DNA from: Desmodus rotundus
Taxonomy: Eukaryota > Chordata > Mammalia > Chiroptera > Phyllostomidae
NCBI RefSeq assembly: GCF_022682495.2
Contig: NW_026527280.1
Span: 558,001 to 622,000 of the forward strand
Direction of reading: 5' to 3'
Length of the DNA: 64,000 nucleotides
A program made the position numbers and the translations under genes. The notes below the pieces were generated by a model. It saw only the letters and a program-made list of their open reading frames with translations. It ran no database searches and was not told where the DNA came from. Positions 47,801-61,100 of the stretch are shown piece after piece. Each line of letters opens with the position of its first letter. Position 1 is the stretch's first letter.

Positions 47801-49644
47801 CTTTACGGATGGAAGAACAGGGGGATCTTCGCAGTGGTGGGGACGGGACGGAGGGGTCTGCGGGTTTGCAGCCACGTAGGCCAGTTGCTCGCACCCCGAC
47901 CCCATGTGTCCCAGCTCCATGGACGAGGTGGGCCGCTTATGGCGGGATGCAGGCGTCCTGCGGGGGTCAGGGGACGGCGTGGGCACTCCCCGGGCGAGAG
48001 AGGGCGCCTGGGACCCGAGAGAGCACCCGGGAAAATGCCCAGCCCTGGCCCCCGTGGCTCCAGTGGCCTCCCCAGGCTCCTGCCGTGGGGCCTGGTCCCG
48101 CTCACCTGGGCCCAGGTTCTCCGCAGGTGAATGCCTTTTGCGGACACCAGGGACCACAGGCAGCGGATCCCTTCACGGGCAGGGGGGGTTCGAGCTCTGT
48201 GGGACCCAGGTCGCAGCGCACTCAGTCCCTTTTCGCAAAGTTCAGCCCAGACTTTAGAGAGTAAAAGCGTCTCGGTCCAAGTTTTCCGCCTCGGGGCAGG
48301 GTGGGGCCGTTTGAGCCAAGAGAGACTCTTAGCCCCCCAGCCAGGTCTCAGGCCCGAGACCCCCAGGGAGACCCGGTCCCTTGGCTTGGGTCCCGCCCGC
48401 CCGGGCCCTTGCCCACCAGGCGCGGAACCCTGGTCCGCCCCTCATCGAGGCCCCGGGTCCCTAGCTCTTCCCTGGCACTCTGCCTCTGGCGGGGTGGGAG
48501 ACGGGCTGGCAAGTGTGGTCCACGGGAAAAGGAACGGACCTCTGGGTGGCGGGGAGAGCTTCCAGTTCCACCGACACGACCCCAGGGACCCTGTGAAGCA
48601 GGCCTGATATGTCCAGGGTGGGGCCCGTTGCCCCGAGGGAGGCTTGTGCTGGGGCTGCCTGTCCTGAGCCTGCCGGGTCCCGCGTCTCGGCCCGAAACCG
48701 GCCAGCAGCGGCTCTGACCAAAGCCATCTCCTGGGGGCCTCCCCCCTGTCCTTCCCAGTTGGGCGGTCGGGACGGAGGGGTCTGCTCGCTTCCAGCCACT
48801 TAGCCCAGGGACCCGCAGCCCGCCCCAGAGTTCCAAGCTCCACGGAGGCAGGGGGCCTCTTATCACGGGAAGCAGGTGTCTCGCGGGGCTCAAGGCACGG
48901 CGTGGGCACTCTCTAGGCGAGAGAGGGTGCCCGTGCCCCGAGAGAGCCCCGGGGAGAGTCCGAGGCCTGGCCGCAGAGGCTGCCATTGCCTCCCCGGGCT
49001 CCTACCATGGGGCCTGGCCGTGCTCGCCCGAGGCCCAGGTTCACCGCAGGTGAATGCCTTTTGCGGACGCCAAGGACAGGAGGTCGCCGATTCCCTCACA
49101 GAGGTGGGGGTTCGAGCTCTGGGGGACTGAGGTCGCAGCGGTCACACTCCATTTTTGGGTGGTTCCGCAGAGACTGGAGGGTTGAAGCGGCTGGGTCCAA
49201 GTCTGCCGCCTTGTGGCAGGGTGGGGGCTTTGCAGGCGAAGCAAGGCTCTTGGCCTCCCAGGCGGGGCACAGGCCAGACTCCCCAAGGAAGAACCGGTCC
49301 TTGGTCGAGGGTCCCGCCCGCCCGCCCGGAACCGCTCCACCTGGCGCGGAACCGTGGCCAGCCCCTCTTCCCAGCCCCAGGTCCCTAGCTCTTCCCTGGC
49401 ACTCTGCCTCTGGCGGGGTGGGAGACAGCCTGGCAAGTGTGGTCCACGGGAAAACGCGCGGTCCTCTGGGTGGCAGGGAGGGCCTCCGTTAACTCTGACA
49501 CCAGCCCAGGGACCCTGTGGACCTGGCCTGATATCTCAAGGGGGGGGCACGTTGCCCGGAGGGATGCTCTTGGGGTGGGGCCTGCTTGCGCCTGCGCGGC
49601 CCCGCCTCTTGGCCCGAAACCTCCCAGCCGCGTCTCGGACAAAA
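44840..49644. repeat. Array II block 6: alpha x4, gamma
   Basis: Monomers at 44840, 45810, 46778, 47750 (alpha) and 48723 (gamma). The first alpha has the longest G-run after GATATCTCAA (10 G, near 44732). The stretch near 47.1-47.9 kb matches 37.5-38.3 kb at an offset of 9,592 bp. Confidence 0.85.
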
Positions 49645-51517
49645 GCCATCTCCTGGGGGCCTCCCGGGGACCCCTTTACGGATGGAAGAACAGGGGGATC
49701 TTCGCAGTGGTGGGGACGGGACGGAGGGGTCTGCGGGTTTGCAGCCACGTAGGCCAGTTCCTCGCACCCCGGCCCCATGTGTCCCAGCTCCATGGACGAG
49801 GTGGGCCGCTTATGGCGGGATGCAGGCGTCCTGCGGGGGTCAGGGGACGGCGTGGGCACTCCCCGGGCGAGAGAGGGCTCCTGGGACCCGAGAGAGCACC
49901 CGGGAAAATGCCCAGCCCTGGCCCCCGGGGCTCCAGTGGCCTCCCCAGGCTCCTGCCGTGGGGCCTGGTCCCGCTCACCTGGGCCCAGGTTCTCCGCAGG
50001 TGAAAGCCTTTTGCGGACACCAGGGACCACAGGCCGCGGATGCCTTCACGGGGAGGGGGGTTCGAGCTCTGTGGGACCCGGGTCCCAGTGGACACAGTCC
50101 CTTCTCGCGAAGTCCAGCCCAGACTTTAGAGAGTAGAAGCGTCTCGGTGCACGTTTGCCGCCTCGGGGCAGGGTGGGGCCGATTGAGCCAGGAAAGACTC
50201 ATAGCCCCCCAGGCAGGTCTCAGGCCCGAGTCCCCCCTGGAGACGGGGTCCCTGGGCGTGGGTCCGGCCCGCCCGGGCCCCTGCCCACCAGGCGTGGAAC
50301 CCTGGCCCGCCCCTCATCGAGGCCCCGGGTCCCTAGCTCTTCCCTGGCACTCTGCCTCTGGCGGGGTGTAAGACGGGCTGGCAAGTGTGGTCCACGGGAA
50401 AAGGAACGGACCTCTGGGTGGCGGGGAGAGCTTCCAGTTCCACGGACACGACCCCAGGGACCCTGTGAAGCAGGCCTGATATGTCCAGGGTGGGGCCCGT
50501 TGCCCCCAGGGAGGCTTGTGCTGGGGCTGCCTGTCCTGAGCCTGCCGGGTCCCGCGTCTTGGCCCGAAACCGGCCAGCCGCGGCTCTGAACAAAGCCATC
50601 TCCTGGAGGCCTCCCCCCTGTCCTTCGCAGTTGGGCGGTCGGGACGGAGGGGTCTGCGCGCTTCCAGCCACTTAGCCCAGGGACCCGCAGCCCGGCCCCA
50701 GAGTTCCAAGCTCCACGGAGGCAGGGGGCCTCTTATCACGGGAAGCAGGTGTCTCGCGGGGCTCAAGGCACGGCGTGGGCACTCTCTAGGCGAGAGAGGG
50801 TGCCCGTGCCCCGAGAGAGCCCTGGGGAGAGTCCGAGGCCTGGCCGCAGAGGCTGCCATTGCCTCCCCGGGCTCCTACCATGGGGCCTGGCCGTGTTCGC
50901 CCGAGGCCCAGGTTCACCGCAGGTGAATGCCTTTTGCGGACGCCAAGGACAGGAGGTCGCCGATTCCCTCACAGAGGTGGGGGTTCGGGCTCTGGGGGAC
51001 TGAGGTCGCAGCGGTCACACTCCATTTTTGGGTGGTTCCTCAGAGACTGGAGGGTTGAAGCGGCTGGGTCCAAGTCTGCCGCCTTGTGGCAGGGTGGGGG
51101 CTTTGCAGGCGAAGCAAGGCTCTTGGCCTCCCAGGCGGGGCACAGGCCAGACTCCCCAAGGGAGAACCGGTCCTTGGTCGAGGGTCCCGCCCGCCCGCCC
51201 GGAACCGCTCCACCTGGCGCGGAACCGTGGCCGGCCCCTCTTCCAGGCACCAGGTCCCTAGTTCTTTCCTGGCACTCTGCCTCTGCGGGGGTGGGAGAGC
51301 TGCTGGGAAGTGTGGTCCACGGGAAAACGCGCGGTCCTGTGGGTGGCAGGGAAGGCCTCCGTTAACTCTGACACCAGCCCAGGGACCCTGTGGACCTGGC
51401 CTGATATCTCAAGGGGGGGGCACGTTGCCCGGAGGGATGCTCTTGGGGTGGGGCCTGCTTGCGCCTGCGCGGCCCCGCCTCTTGGCCCCAAACCTCCCAG
51501 CCGCGTCTCGGACAAAA
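49645..51517. repeat. Array II block 7: beta, gamma only
   Basis: A lone beta-gamma pair (49645, 50595) with no alpha before it. Near-copies of the pair lie at 31500, 56327 and 60142. Confidence 0.85.
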
Positions 51518-54500
51518 GCCATCTCCTGGGGGCCTCCCCCCTGTTCTTCCATCCGTAAAGGGGGACCCCTTTACGGATGGAAGAACAGGGGGATCTTCGC
51601 AGTGGTGGGGACGGGACGGAGGGTTCTGCGGGTTTGCAGCCACATAGGCCAGTTGCTCGCAGCCCGGCCCCATGTGTCCCAGCTCCATGGACGAGGTGGG
51701 CCGCTTATGGCGGGATGCAGGCGTCCTGCGGGGGTCAGGGGACGGTGTGGGCACTCCCCGGGCGAGAGAGGGCGCCTGGGACCCGAGAGAGCCCCGGGGA
51801 GAGTCCGAGGCCTGGCCGCAGAGGCTGCCATTGCCTCCCCGGGCTCCTACCATGGGTCCTGACCGTGTTCGCCCGAGGCCCAGGTTCACCGCAGGTGAAT
51901 GCCTTTTGCGGACGCCAAGGACAGGAGGTCGCCGATTCCCTCACAGAGGTGGGGGTTCGAGCTCTGGGGGACTGAGGCCGCAGCGGTCACACTCCATTTT
52001 TGGGTGGTTCCGCAGAGACTGGAGGGTTGAAGTGGCTGGGTCCAAGTCTGCCGCCTTGTGGCAGGGTGGGGGCTTTGCAGGCGAAGCAAGGCTCTTGGCC
52101 TCCCAGGCGGGGCACAGGCCAGACTCCCCAAGGGAGAACCGGTCCTTGGTCGAGGGTCCCGCCCGCCCGCCCGGAACCGCTCCACCTGGCGCGGAACCGT
52201 GGCTGGCCCCTCTTCCAGGCACCAGGTCCCTAGTTCTTTCCTGGCACTCTGCCTCTGCGGGGGTGGGAGAGCTGCTGGGAAGTGTGGTCCACGGGAAAAC
52301 GCGCGGTCCTCTGGGTCGCAGGGAGGGCCTCCGTTAACTCTGACACCAGCCCAGGGACCCTGTGGACCTGGCCTGATATCTCAAGGGGGGGGCACGTTGC
52401 CCGGAGGGATGCTCTTGGGGTGGGGCCTGCTTGCGCCTGCGCGGCCCCGCCTCTTGGCCCGAAACCTCCCAGCCGCGTCTCGGACAAAAGCCATCTCCTG
52501 GGGGCCTCCCCCCTGTTCTTCCATCCGTAAAGGGGGACCCCTTTACGGATGGAAGAAAAGGGGGATCTTCGCAGTGGTGGGGACGGGACGGCGGGGTCTG
52601 CGGGTTTGCAGCCACGTAGGCCAGTTGCTCGCACCCCGGCCCCATGTGTCCCAGCTCCATGGACGAGGTGGGCCGCTTATGGCGGGATGCAGGCGTCCTG
52701 CGGGGGTCAGGGGACGGCGTGGGCACTCCCAGGGCGAGAGGGGGCGCCTGGGACACGAGAGAGCACCCGGGAAAATGCCCAGTCCTGGCTCCCGGGGCAC
52801 CAGTGGCCTCCCCAGGCTCCTGCCGTGGGACCTGGTCCCGCTCACCTGGGCCCAGGTTCTCCGCAGGTGAATGCCTTTTGCGGACACCAGGGACCACAGG
52901 CCGCGGATCCCTTCACGGGCAGGGGGGGTTCGAGCTCTGTGGGACCCAGGTCGCAGCGCACACAGTCCCTTCTCGCAAAGTTCAGCCCAGACTTTAGAGA
53001 GTAGAAGCGTCTCGGTCCAAGTTTTCCGCCTCGGGGCAGGGTGGGGCCGTATGAGCCAAGAGAGACTCTTAGCCCCCCAGGCAGGTCTCAGGCCCGAGAC
53101 CCCCAGGGAGACCCGGTCCCTGGGCGTGGGTCCCACCCGCCCGGGCCCGCCCAACCTGGCCTGGAACGGTGGCCGGCCCCTCTTCCCTGCCCCAGGTCCC
53201 TAGCTCTTCCCTGGCACTCTGCCTCTGGCGGGGTGGGAGACGGCCTGGCAAGTGTGGTCCACGGGAAAACGCGCCGTCCTCTGGGTGGCAGGGAGGGCCT
53301 CAGTTAACTCTGACACCAGCCCAGGGACCCTGTGGACCACGCCTGATATCTCAAGGGGGGGGGCACGTTGCCCGGAGGGATGCTCTTGGGGTGGGGCCTG
53401 CTTGCGCCTGCGCGGCCCAGCCTCTTGGCCCGAAACCACCCAGCCGCGGCTCGGGCAAAAGCCATCTCCTGAGGTCCTCCCCCCTATTCTTCCATCCGTA
53501 AAGGGGGACCCCTTTACGGATGGAAGAACAGGGGGATCTTCGCAGTGGTGGGGACGGGACGGAGGGGTCTGCGGGTTTGCAGCCACGTAGGCCAGTTGCT
53601 CGCACCCCGGCCCCATGTGTCCCAGCTCCATGGACGAGGTGGGCCGCTTATGGCGGGATGCAGGCGTCCTGCGGGGGTCAGGGGACGGCGTGGGCACTCC
53701 CCGGGCGAGAGAGGGCGCCTGGGACCCGAGAGAGCACCCGGGAAAATGCCCAGCCCTGGCCCCCGTGGCTCCAGTGGCCTCCCCAGGCTCCTGCCGTGGG
53801 GCCTGGTCCCGCTCACCTGGGCCCAGGTTCTCCGCAGGTGAATACCTTTTGCGGACACCAGGGACCACAGGCAGCGGATCCCTTCACGGGCAGGGGGTGT
53901 TCGAGCTCTGTGGGACCCAGGTCGCAGCGCACACAGTCCCTTCTCGCAAAGTTCACCCCAGACTTTAGAGAGTAGAAGCGTCTCGGTCCAAGTTTTCCGC
54001 CTCGGGGCAGGGTGGGGCCGTTTGAGCCAAGAGAGACTCTTAGCCCCCCAGGCAGGTCTCAGGCCCGAGACCCCCAGGGAGACCCGGTCCCTGGGCGTGG
54101 GTCCCGCCCGCCCGGGCCCTTGCCCACCAGGCGAGGAACACTGGTCCGCCCCTCATCGAGGCCCCGGGTCCCTAGCTCTTCCCTGGCACTCTGCCTCTGG
54201 CGGGGTGGGAGACGGGCTGGCAAGTGTGGTCCACGGGAAAAGGAACGGACCTCTGGGTGGCGGGGAGAGCTTCCAGTTCCACCGACACGACCCCAGGGAC
54301 CCTGTGAAGCAGGCCTGATATGTCCAGGGTGGGGCCCGTTGCCCCGAGGGAGGCTTGTGCTGGGGCTGCCTGTCCTGAGCCTGCCGGGTCCCGCGTCTCG
54401 GCCCGAAACCGGCCAGGAGCGGCTCTAACCAAAGCCATCTCCTGGGGGCCTCCCCCCTGTCCTTCGCAGTTGGGCGGTCGGGACGGAGGGGTCTGCCCGC

Positions 54501-55357
54501 TTCCAGCCACTTAGCCCAGGGACCCGCAGCCCGCCCCAGAGTTCCAAGCTCCACGGAGGCAGGGGGCCTCTTATCACGGGAAGCAGGTGTCTCGCGGGGC
54601 TCAAGGCACGGCGTGGGCACTCTCTAGGCGCGAGAGGGTGCCCGTGCCCCGAGAGAGCCCCGGGGAGAGTCCGAGGCCTGGCCGCAGAGGCTGCCATTGC
54701 CTCCCCGGGCTCCTACCATGGGGCCTGGCCGTGCTCGCCCGAGGCCCAGGTTCACCGCAGGTGAATGCCTTTTGCGGACGCCAAGGACAGGAGGTCGCCG
54801 ATTCCCTCACAGAGGTGGGGGTTCGAGCTCTGGGGGACTGAGGTCGCAGCGGTCACACTCCATTTTTGGGTGGTTCCGCAGAGACTGGAGGGTTGAAGCG
54901 GCTGGGTCCAAGTCTGCCGCCTTGTGGCAGGGTGGGGGCTTTGCAGGCGAAGCAAGGCTCTTGGCCTCCCAGGCGGGGCACAGGCCAGACTCCCCAAGGG
55001 AGAACCGGTCCTTGGTCGAGGGTCCCGCCCGCCCGCCCGGAACCGCTCCACCTGGCGCGGAACCGTGGCCGGCCCCTCTTCCAGGCACCAGGTCCCTAGT
55101 TCTTTCCTGGCACTCTGCCTCTGCGGGGGTGGGAGAGCTGCTGGGAAGTGTGGTCCACGGGAAAACGCGCGGTCCTCTGGGTGGCAGGGAAGGCCTCCGT
55201 TAACTCTGACACCAGCCCAGGGACCCTGTGGACCTGGCCTGATATCTCAAGGGCGGGGGGCACGTTGCCCGGAGGGATGCTCTTGGGGTGGGGCCTGCTT
55301 GCGCCTGCGCGGCCCCGCCTCTTGGCCCGAAACCACCCAGCCGCGGCTCGGACAAAA
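51518..55357. repeat. Array II block 8: alpha x3, gamma
   Basis: Monomers at 51518, 52490, 53461 (alpha) and 54434 (gamma), the same layout as block 5 at an offset of 10,518 bp. The alpha at 53461 has CCTGAGGTCC and CTATTCTTCC changes that recur at 63957. Confidence 0.85.
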
Positions 55358-58199
55358 GCCATCTCCTGGGGGCCTCCCCCCTGTTCTTCCATCCGTAAAG
55401 GGGGACCCCTTTACGGATGGAAGAACAGGGGGATCTTCGCAGTGGTGGGGACGGGACGGAGGGGTCTGCGGGTTTGCAGCCACGTAGGCTAGTTGCTCGC
55501 ACCCGGCCCCATGTGTCCCAGGTCCATGGACGAGGTGGGCCGCTTATGGCGGGATGCAGGCGTCCTGCGGGGGTCAGGGGACGGCGGGGGCACTCCCCGG
55601 GCGAGAGAGGGCGCCTGGGACCCGAGAGAGCCCCGGGGAGAGTCCGAGGCCTGGCCGCAGAGGCTGCCATTGCCTCCCCGGGCTCCCACCATGGGTCCTG
55701 GCCGTGTTCGCCAGAGGCCCAGGTTCACCGCAGATTAATGCCTTTTGCGGACGCTAAGGACGGAGGTCGCCGGTTCCCTCACAGAGGTGGGGGTTCGAGC
55801 TCTGTGGGACTGAGGTCGCAGCGGTCACACTCCATTTTTGGGTGGTTCCGCAGAGACTGGAGGGTTGAAGCGGCTGGGTCCAAGTCTGCCGCCTTGTGGC
55901 AGGGTGGGGGCTTTGCAGGCGAAGCAAGGCTCTTAGCCTCCCAGGCGGGGCACAGGCCAGACTCCCCAAGGGAGAACCGGGCCTTGGTCGAGGGTCCCGC
56001 CCGCCCGCCCGGAACCGCTCCACCTGGCGCGGAACCGTGGCCGTCCCCTCTTCCCGGCCCCAGGTCCCTAGCTCTTCCCTGGCACTCTGCCTCTGGCGGG
56101 GTGGGAGACAGCCTGGCAAGTGTGGTCCACGGGAAAACGCGCGGTCCTCTGGGTGGCAGGGAGGGCCTCCGTTAACTCTGACACCAGCCCAGGGACCCTG
56201 TGGACCTGGCCTGATATCTCAAGGGGGGGCACGTTGCCCGGAGGGATGCTCTTGGGGTGGGGCCTGCTTGCGCCTGCGCGGCCCCGCCTCTTGGCCCGAA
56301 ACCTCCCAGCCGCGTCTCGGACAAAAGCCATCTCCTGGGGGCCTCCCGGGGACCCCTTTACGGATGGAAGAACAGGGGGATCTTCGCAGTGGTGGGGACG
56401 GGACGGAGGGGTCTGCGGGTTTGCAGCCACGTAGGCCAGTTCCTCGCACCCCGGCCCCATGTGTCCCAGCTCCATGGACGAGGTGGGCCGCTTATGGCGG
56501 GATGCAGGCGTCCTGCGGGGGTCAGGGGACGGCGTGGGCACTCCCCGGGCGAGAGAGGGCTCCTGGGACCCGAGAGAGCACCCGGGAAAATGCCCAGCCC
56601 TGGCCCCCGGGGCTCCAGTGGCCTCCCCAGGCTCCTGCCGTGGGGCCTGGTCCCGCTCACCTGGGCCCAGGTTCTCCGCAGGTGAATGCCTTTTGCGGAC
56701 ACCAGGGACCACAGGCCGCGGATGCCTTCACGGGGAGGGGGGTTCGAGCTCTGTGGGACCCGGGTCCCAGTGGACACAGTCCCTTCTCGCGAAGTCCAGC
56801 CCAGACTTTAGAGAGTAGAAGCGTCTCGGTGCACGTTTGCCGCCTCGGGGCAGGGTGGGGCCGATTGAGCCAGGAAAGACTCATAGCCCCCCAGGCAGGT
56901 CTCAGGCCCGAGTCCCCCCTGGAGACGGGGTCCCTGGGCGTGGGTCCGGCCCGCCCGGGCCCCTGCCCACCAGGCGTGGAACCCTGGCCCGCCCCTCATC
57001 GAGGCCCCGGTTCCCTAGCTCTTCCCTGGCACTCTGCCTCTGGCGGGGTGTAAGACGGGCTGGCAAGTGTGGTCCACGGGAAAAGGAACGGACCTCTGGG
57101 TGGCGGGGAGAGCTTCCAGTTCCACGGACACGACCCCAGGGACCCTGTGAAGCAGGCCTGATATGTCCAGGGTGGGGCCCGTTGCCCCGAGGGAGGCTTG
57201 TGCTGGGGCTGCCTGTCCTGAGCCTGCCGGGTCCCGCGTCTTGGCCCGAAACCGGCCAGCCGCGGCTCTGAACAAAGCCATCTCCTGGGGGCCTCCCCCC
57301 TGTCCTTCGCAGTTGGGCGGTCGGGACGGAGGGGTCTGCGCGCTTCCAGCCACTTAGCCCAGGGACCCGCAGCCCGGCCCCAGAGTTCCAAGCTCCACGG
57401 AGGCAGGGGGCCTCTTATCACGGGAAGCAGGTGTCTCGCGGGGCTCAAGGCACGGCGTGGGCACTCTCTAGGCGAGAGAGGGTGCCCGTGCCCCGAGAGA
57501 GCCCCGGGGAGAGTCCGAGGCCTGGCCGCAGAGGCTGCCATTGCCTCCCCGGGCTCCTACCATGGGGCCTGGCCGTGCTCGCCCGAGGCCCAGGTTCACC
57601 GCAGGTGAATGCCTTTTGCGGACGCCAAGGACAGGAGGTCGCCGATTCCCTCACAGAGGTGGGGGTTCAAGCTCTGGGGGACTGAGGCCGCAGCGGTCAC
57701 ACTCCATTTTTGGGTGGTTCCGCAGAGACTGGAGGGTTGAAGCGGCTGGGTCCAAGTCTGCCGCCTTGTGGCAGGGTGGGGGCTTTGCAGGCGAAGCAAG
57801 GCTCTTGGCCTCCCAGGCGGGGCACAGGCCAGACTCCCCAAGGGAGAACCGGTCCTTGGTCGAGGGTCCCGCCCGCCCGCCCGGAACCGCTCCACCTGGC
57901 GCGGAACCGTAGCCGGCCCCTCTTCCAGGCACCAGGTCCATATTTCTTTCCTGGCACTCTGCCTCTGCGGGGGTGGGAGAGCTGCTGGGAAGTGAGGTCC
58001 ACGGGAAAACGCGCGGTCCTCTGGGTGGCAGGGAGGGCCTCCGTTAACACTGACACCAGCCCAGGGACCCTGTGGACCTGGCCTGATATCTCAAGGGGGG
58101 GGCACGTTGCCCGGAGGGATGCTCTTGGGGTGGGGCCTGCTTGCGCCTGCGCGGCCCCGCCTCTTGGCCCGAAACCACCCAGCCGCGGCTCGGACAAAA
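55358..58199. repeat. Array II block 9: alpha, beta, gamma
   Basis: Monomers at 55358, 56327 and 57277. The G-run before CACGTTGCCC just upstream, near 55250, is interrupted by a C (GGGCGGGGGG). The gamma copy near 57940 has CCATATTTC where others have CCCTAGTTC. Confidence 0.85.
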
Positions 58200-61100
58200 G
58201 CCATCTCCTGGGGGCCTCCCCCCTGTTCTTCCATCCGTAAAGGGGTCCCCCTTTACGGATGGAAGAACAGGGGGATCTTCGCAGTGGTGGGGACGGGACG
58301 GAGGGGTCTGCGGGTTTGCAGCCACATACGCCAGTTTCTCGCACCCCGGCCCCATGTGTCCCAGCTCCATGGACGAGGTGGGCCGCTTATGGCGGGATGC
58401 AGGCGTCCTGCGGGGGTCAGGGGACGGTGTGGGCACTCCCCGGGCGAGAGAGGGCGCCTGGGACCCGAGAGAGCCCCGGGGAGAGTCCGAGGCCTGGCCG
58501 CAGAGGCTGCCATTGCCTCCCCGGGCTCCTACCATGGGGCCTGACCGTGTTCGCCCGAGGCCCAGGTTCACCGCAGGTGAATGCCTTTTGCGGACGCCAA
58601 GGACAGGAGGTCGCCGATTCCCTCACAGAGGTGGGGGTTCGAGCTCTGGGGGACTGAGGTCGCAGCGGTCACACTGCATTTTTGGGTGGTTCCGCAGAGA
58701 CTGGAGAGTTGAAGTGGCTGGGTCCAAGTCTGCCGCCTTGTGGCAGGGTGGGGGCTTTGCAGGCGAAGCAAGGCTCTTGGCCTCCCAGGCGGGGCACAGG
58801 CCAGACTCCCCATGGGAGAACCGGTCCTTGGTCGAGGGTCCCGCCCGCCCGCCCGGAACCGCTCCACCTGGCGCGGAACCGTGGCTGGCCCCTCTTCCAG
58901 GCACCAGGTCCCTAGTTCTTTCCTGGCACTCTGCCTCTGCGGGGGTGGGAGAGCTGCTGGGAAGTGTGGTCCACGGGAAAACGCGCGGTCCTCTGGGTCG
59001 CAGGGAGGGCCTCCGTTAACTCTGACACCAGCCCAGGGACCCTGTGGACCTGGCCTGATATCTCAAGGGGGGGGCACGTTGCCCGGAGGGATGCTCTTGG
59101 GGTGGGGCCTGCTTGCGCCTGCGCGGCCCCGCCTCTTGGCCCCAAACCTCCCAGCCGCGTCTCGGACAAAAGCCATCTCCTGGGGGCCTCCCCCCTGTTC
59201 TTCCATCCGTAAAGGGGGACCCCTTTACGGATGGAAGAACAGGGGGATCTTCGCAGTGGTGGGGACGGGACGGAGGGGTCTGCGGGTTTGCAGCCACGTA
59301 GGCCAGTTGCTCGCACCCCGGCCCCATGTGTCCCAGCTCCATGGACGAGGTGGGCCGCTTATGGCGGGATGCAGGCGTCCTGCGGGGGTCAGGGGACGGC
59401 GTGGGCACACCCAGGGCGAAAGAGGGCGCCTGGGACACGAGAGAGCACCCGGGAAAATGCCCAGTCCTGGCCCCCGGGGCACCAGTGGCCTCCCCAGGCT
59501 CCTGCCGTGGGACCTGGTCCCGCTCACCTGGGCCCAGGTTCTCCGCAGGTGAATGCCTTTTGCGGACACCAGGGACCACAGGCCGCGGATCCCTTCACGG
59601 GCAGGGGGGGTTCGAGCTCTGTGGGACCCAGGTCGCAGCGCACACAGTCCCTTCTCGCAAAGTTCAGCCCAGACTTTAGAGAGTAGAAGCGTCTCGGTCC
59701 AAGTTTTCCGCCTCGGGGCAGGGTGAGGCCGTATGAGCCAAGAGAGACTCTTAGCCCCCCAGGCAGGTCTCAGGCCCGAGACCCCCAGGCAGACCCGGTC
59801 CCTGGGCGTGGGTCCCGCCCGCCCGGGCCCGCCCCACCTGGCCCGGAACCGTGGCCGGCCCCTCTTCCCTGCCCCAGGTCCCTAGCTCTTCCCTGGCACT
59901 CTGCCTCTGGCGGGGTGGGAGACGGCCTGGCAAGTGTGGTCCACGGGAAAACGCGCCGTCCTCTGGGTGGCAGGGAGGGCCTCAGTTAACTCTGACACCA
60001 GCCCAGGGACCCTGTGGACCACGCCTGATATCTCAAGGGGGGGGCACGTTGCCCGGAGGGATGCTCTTGGGGTGGGGCCTGCTTGCGCCTGCGCGGCCCA
60101 GCCTCTTGGCCCGAAACCACCCAGCCGCGTCTCGGACAAAAGCCATCTCCTGGGGGCCTCCCGGGGACCCCTTTACGGATGGAAGAACAGGGGGATCTTT
60201 GCAGTGGTGGGGACGGGACGGAGGGGTCTGCGGGTTTGCAGCCACGTAGACCAGTTCCTCGCACCCCGGCCCCATGTGTCCCAGCTCCATGGACGAGGTG
60301 GGCCGCTTATGGCGAGATGCAGGCGTCCTGCGGGGGTCAGGGGACGGCGTGGGCACTCCCCGGGCGAGAGAGGGCGCCTGGGACCCGAGAGAGCACCCGG
60401 GAAAATGCCCAGCCCTGGCCCCCGGGGCTCCAGTGGCCTCCCCAGGCTCCTGCCGTGGGGCCTGGTCCCGCTCACCTGGGCCCAGGTTCTCCGCAGGTGA
60501 ATGCCTTTTGCGGACACCAGGGACCACAGGCCGCGTATGCCTTCACGGGGAGGGGGGTTCGAGCTCTGTGGGACCCGGGTCCCAGTGGACACAGTCCCTT
60601 CTCGCGAAGTCCAGCCCAGACTTTAGAGAGTAGAAGCGTCTCGGTGCACGTTTCCCGCCTGGGGGCAGGGTGGGGCCGATTGAGCTAGGAAAGACTCATA
60701 GCCCCCCAGGCAGGTCTCAGGCCCGAGTCCCCCCTGGAGACGGGGTCCCTGGGCGTGGGTCCGGCCCGCCCGGGCCCCTGCCCACCAGGCGTGGAACCCT
60801 GGCCCGCCCCTCATCGAGGCCCCGGGTCCCTAGCTCTTCCCTGGCACTCTGCCTCTGGCGGGGTGTAAGACGGGCTGGCAAGTGTGGTCCACGGGAAAAG
60901 GAACGGACCTCTGGGTGGCGGGGAGAGCTTCCAGTTCCACGGACACGACCCCAGGGACCCTGTGAAGCAGGCCTGATATGTCCAGGGTGGGGCCCGTTGC
61001 CCCGAGGGAGGCTTGTGCTGAGGCTGCCTGTCCTGAGCGTGCCGGGTCCCGCGTCTTGGCCCGAAACCGGCCAGCCGTGGCTCTGAACAAAGCCATCTCC

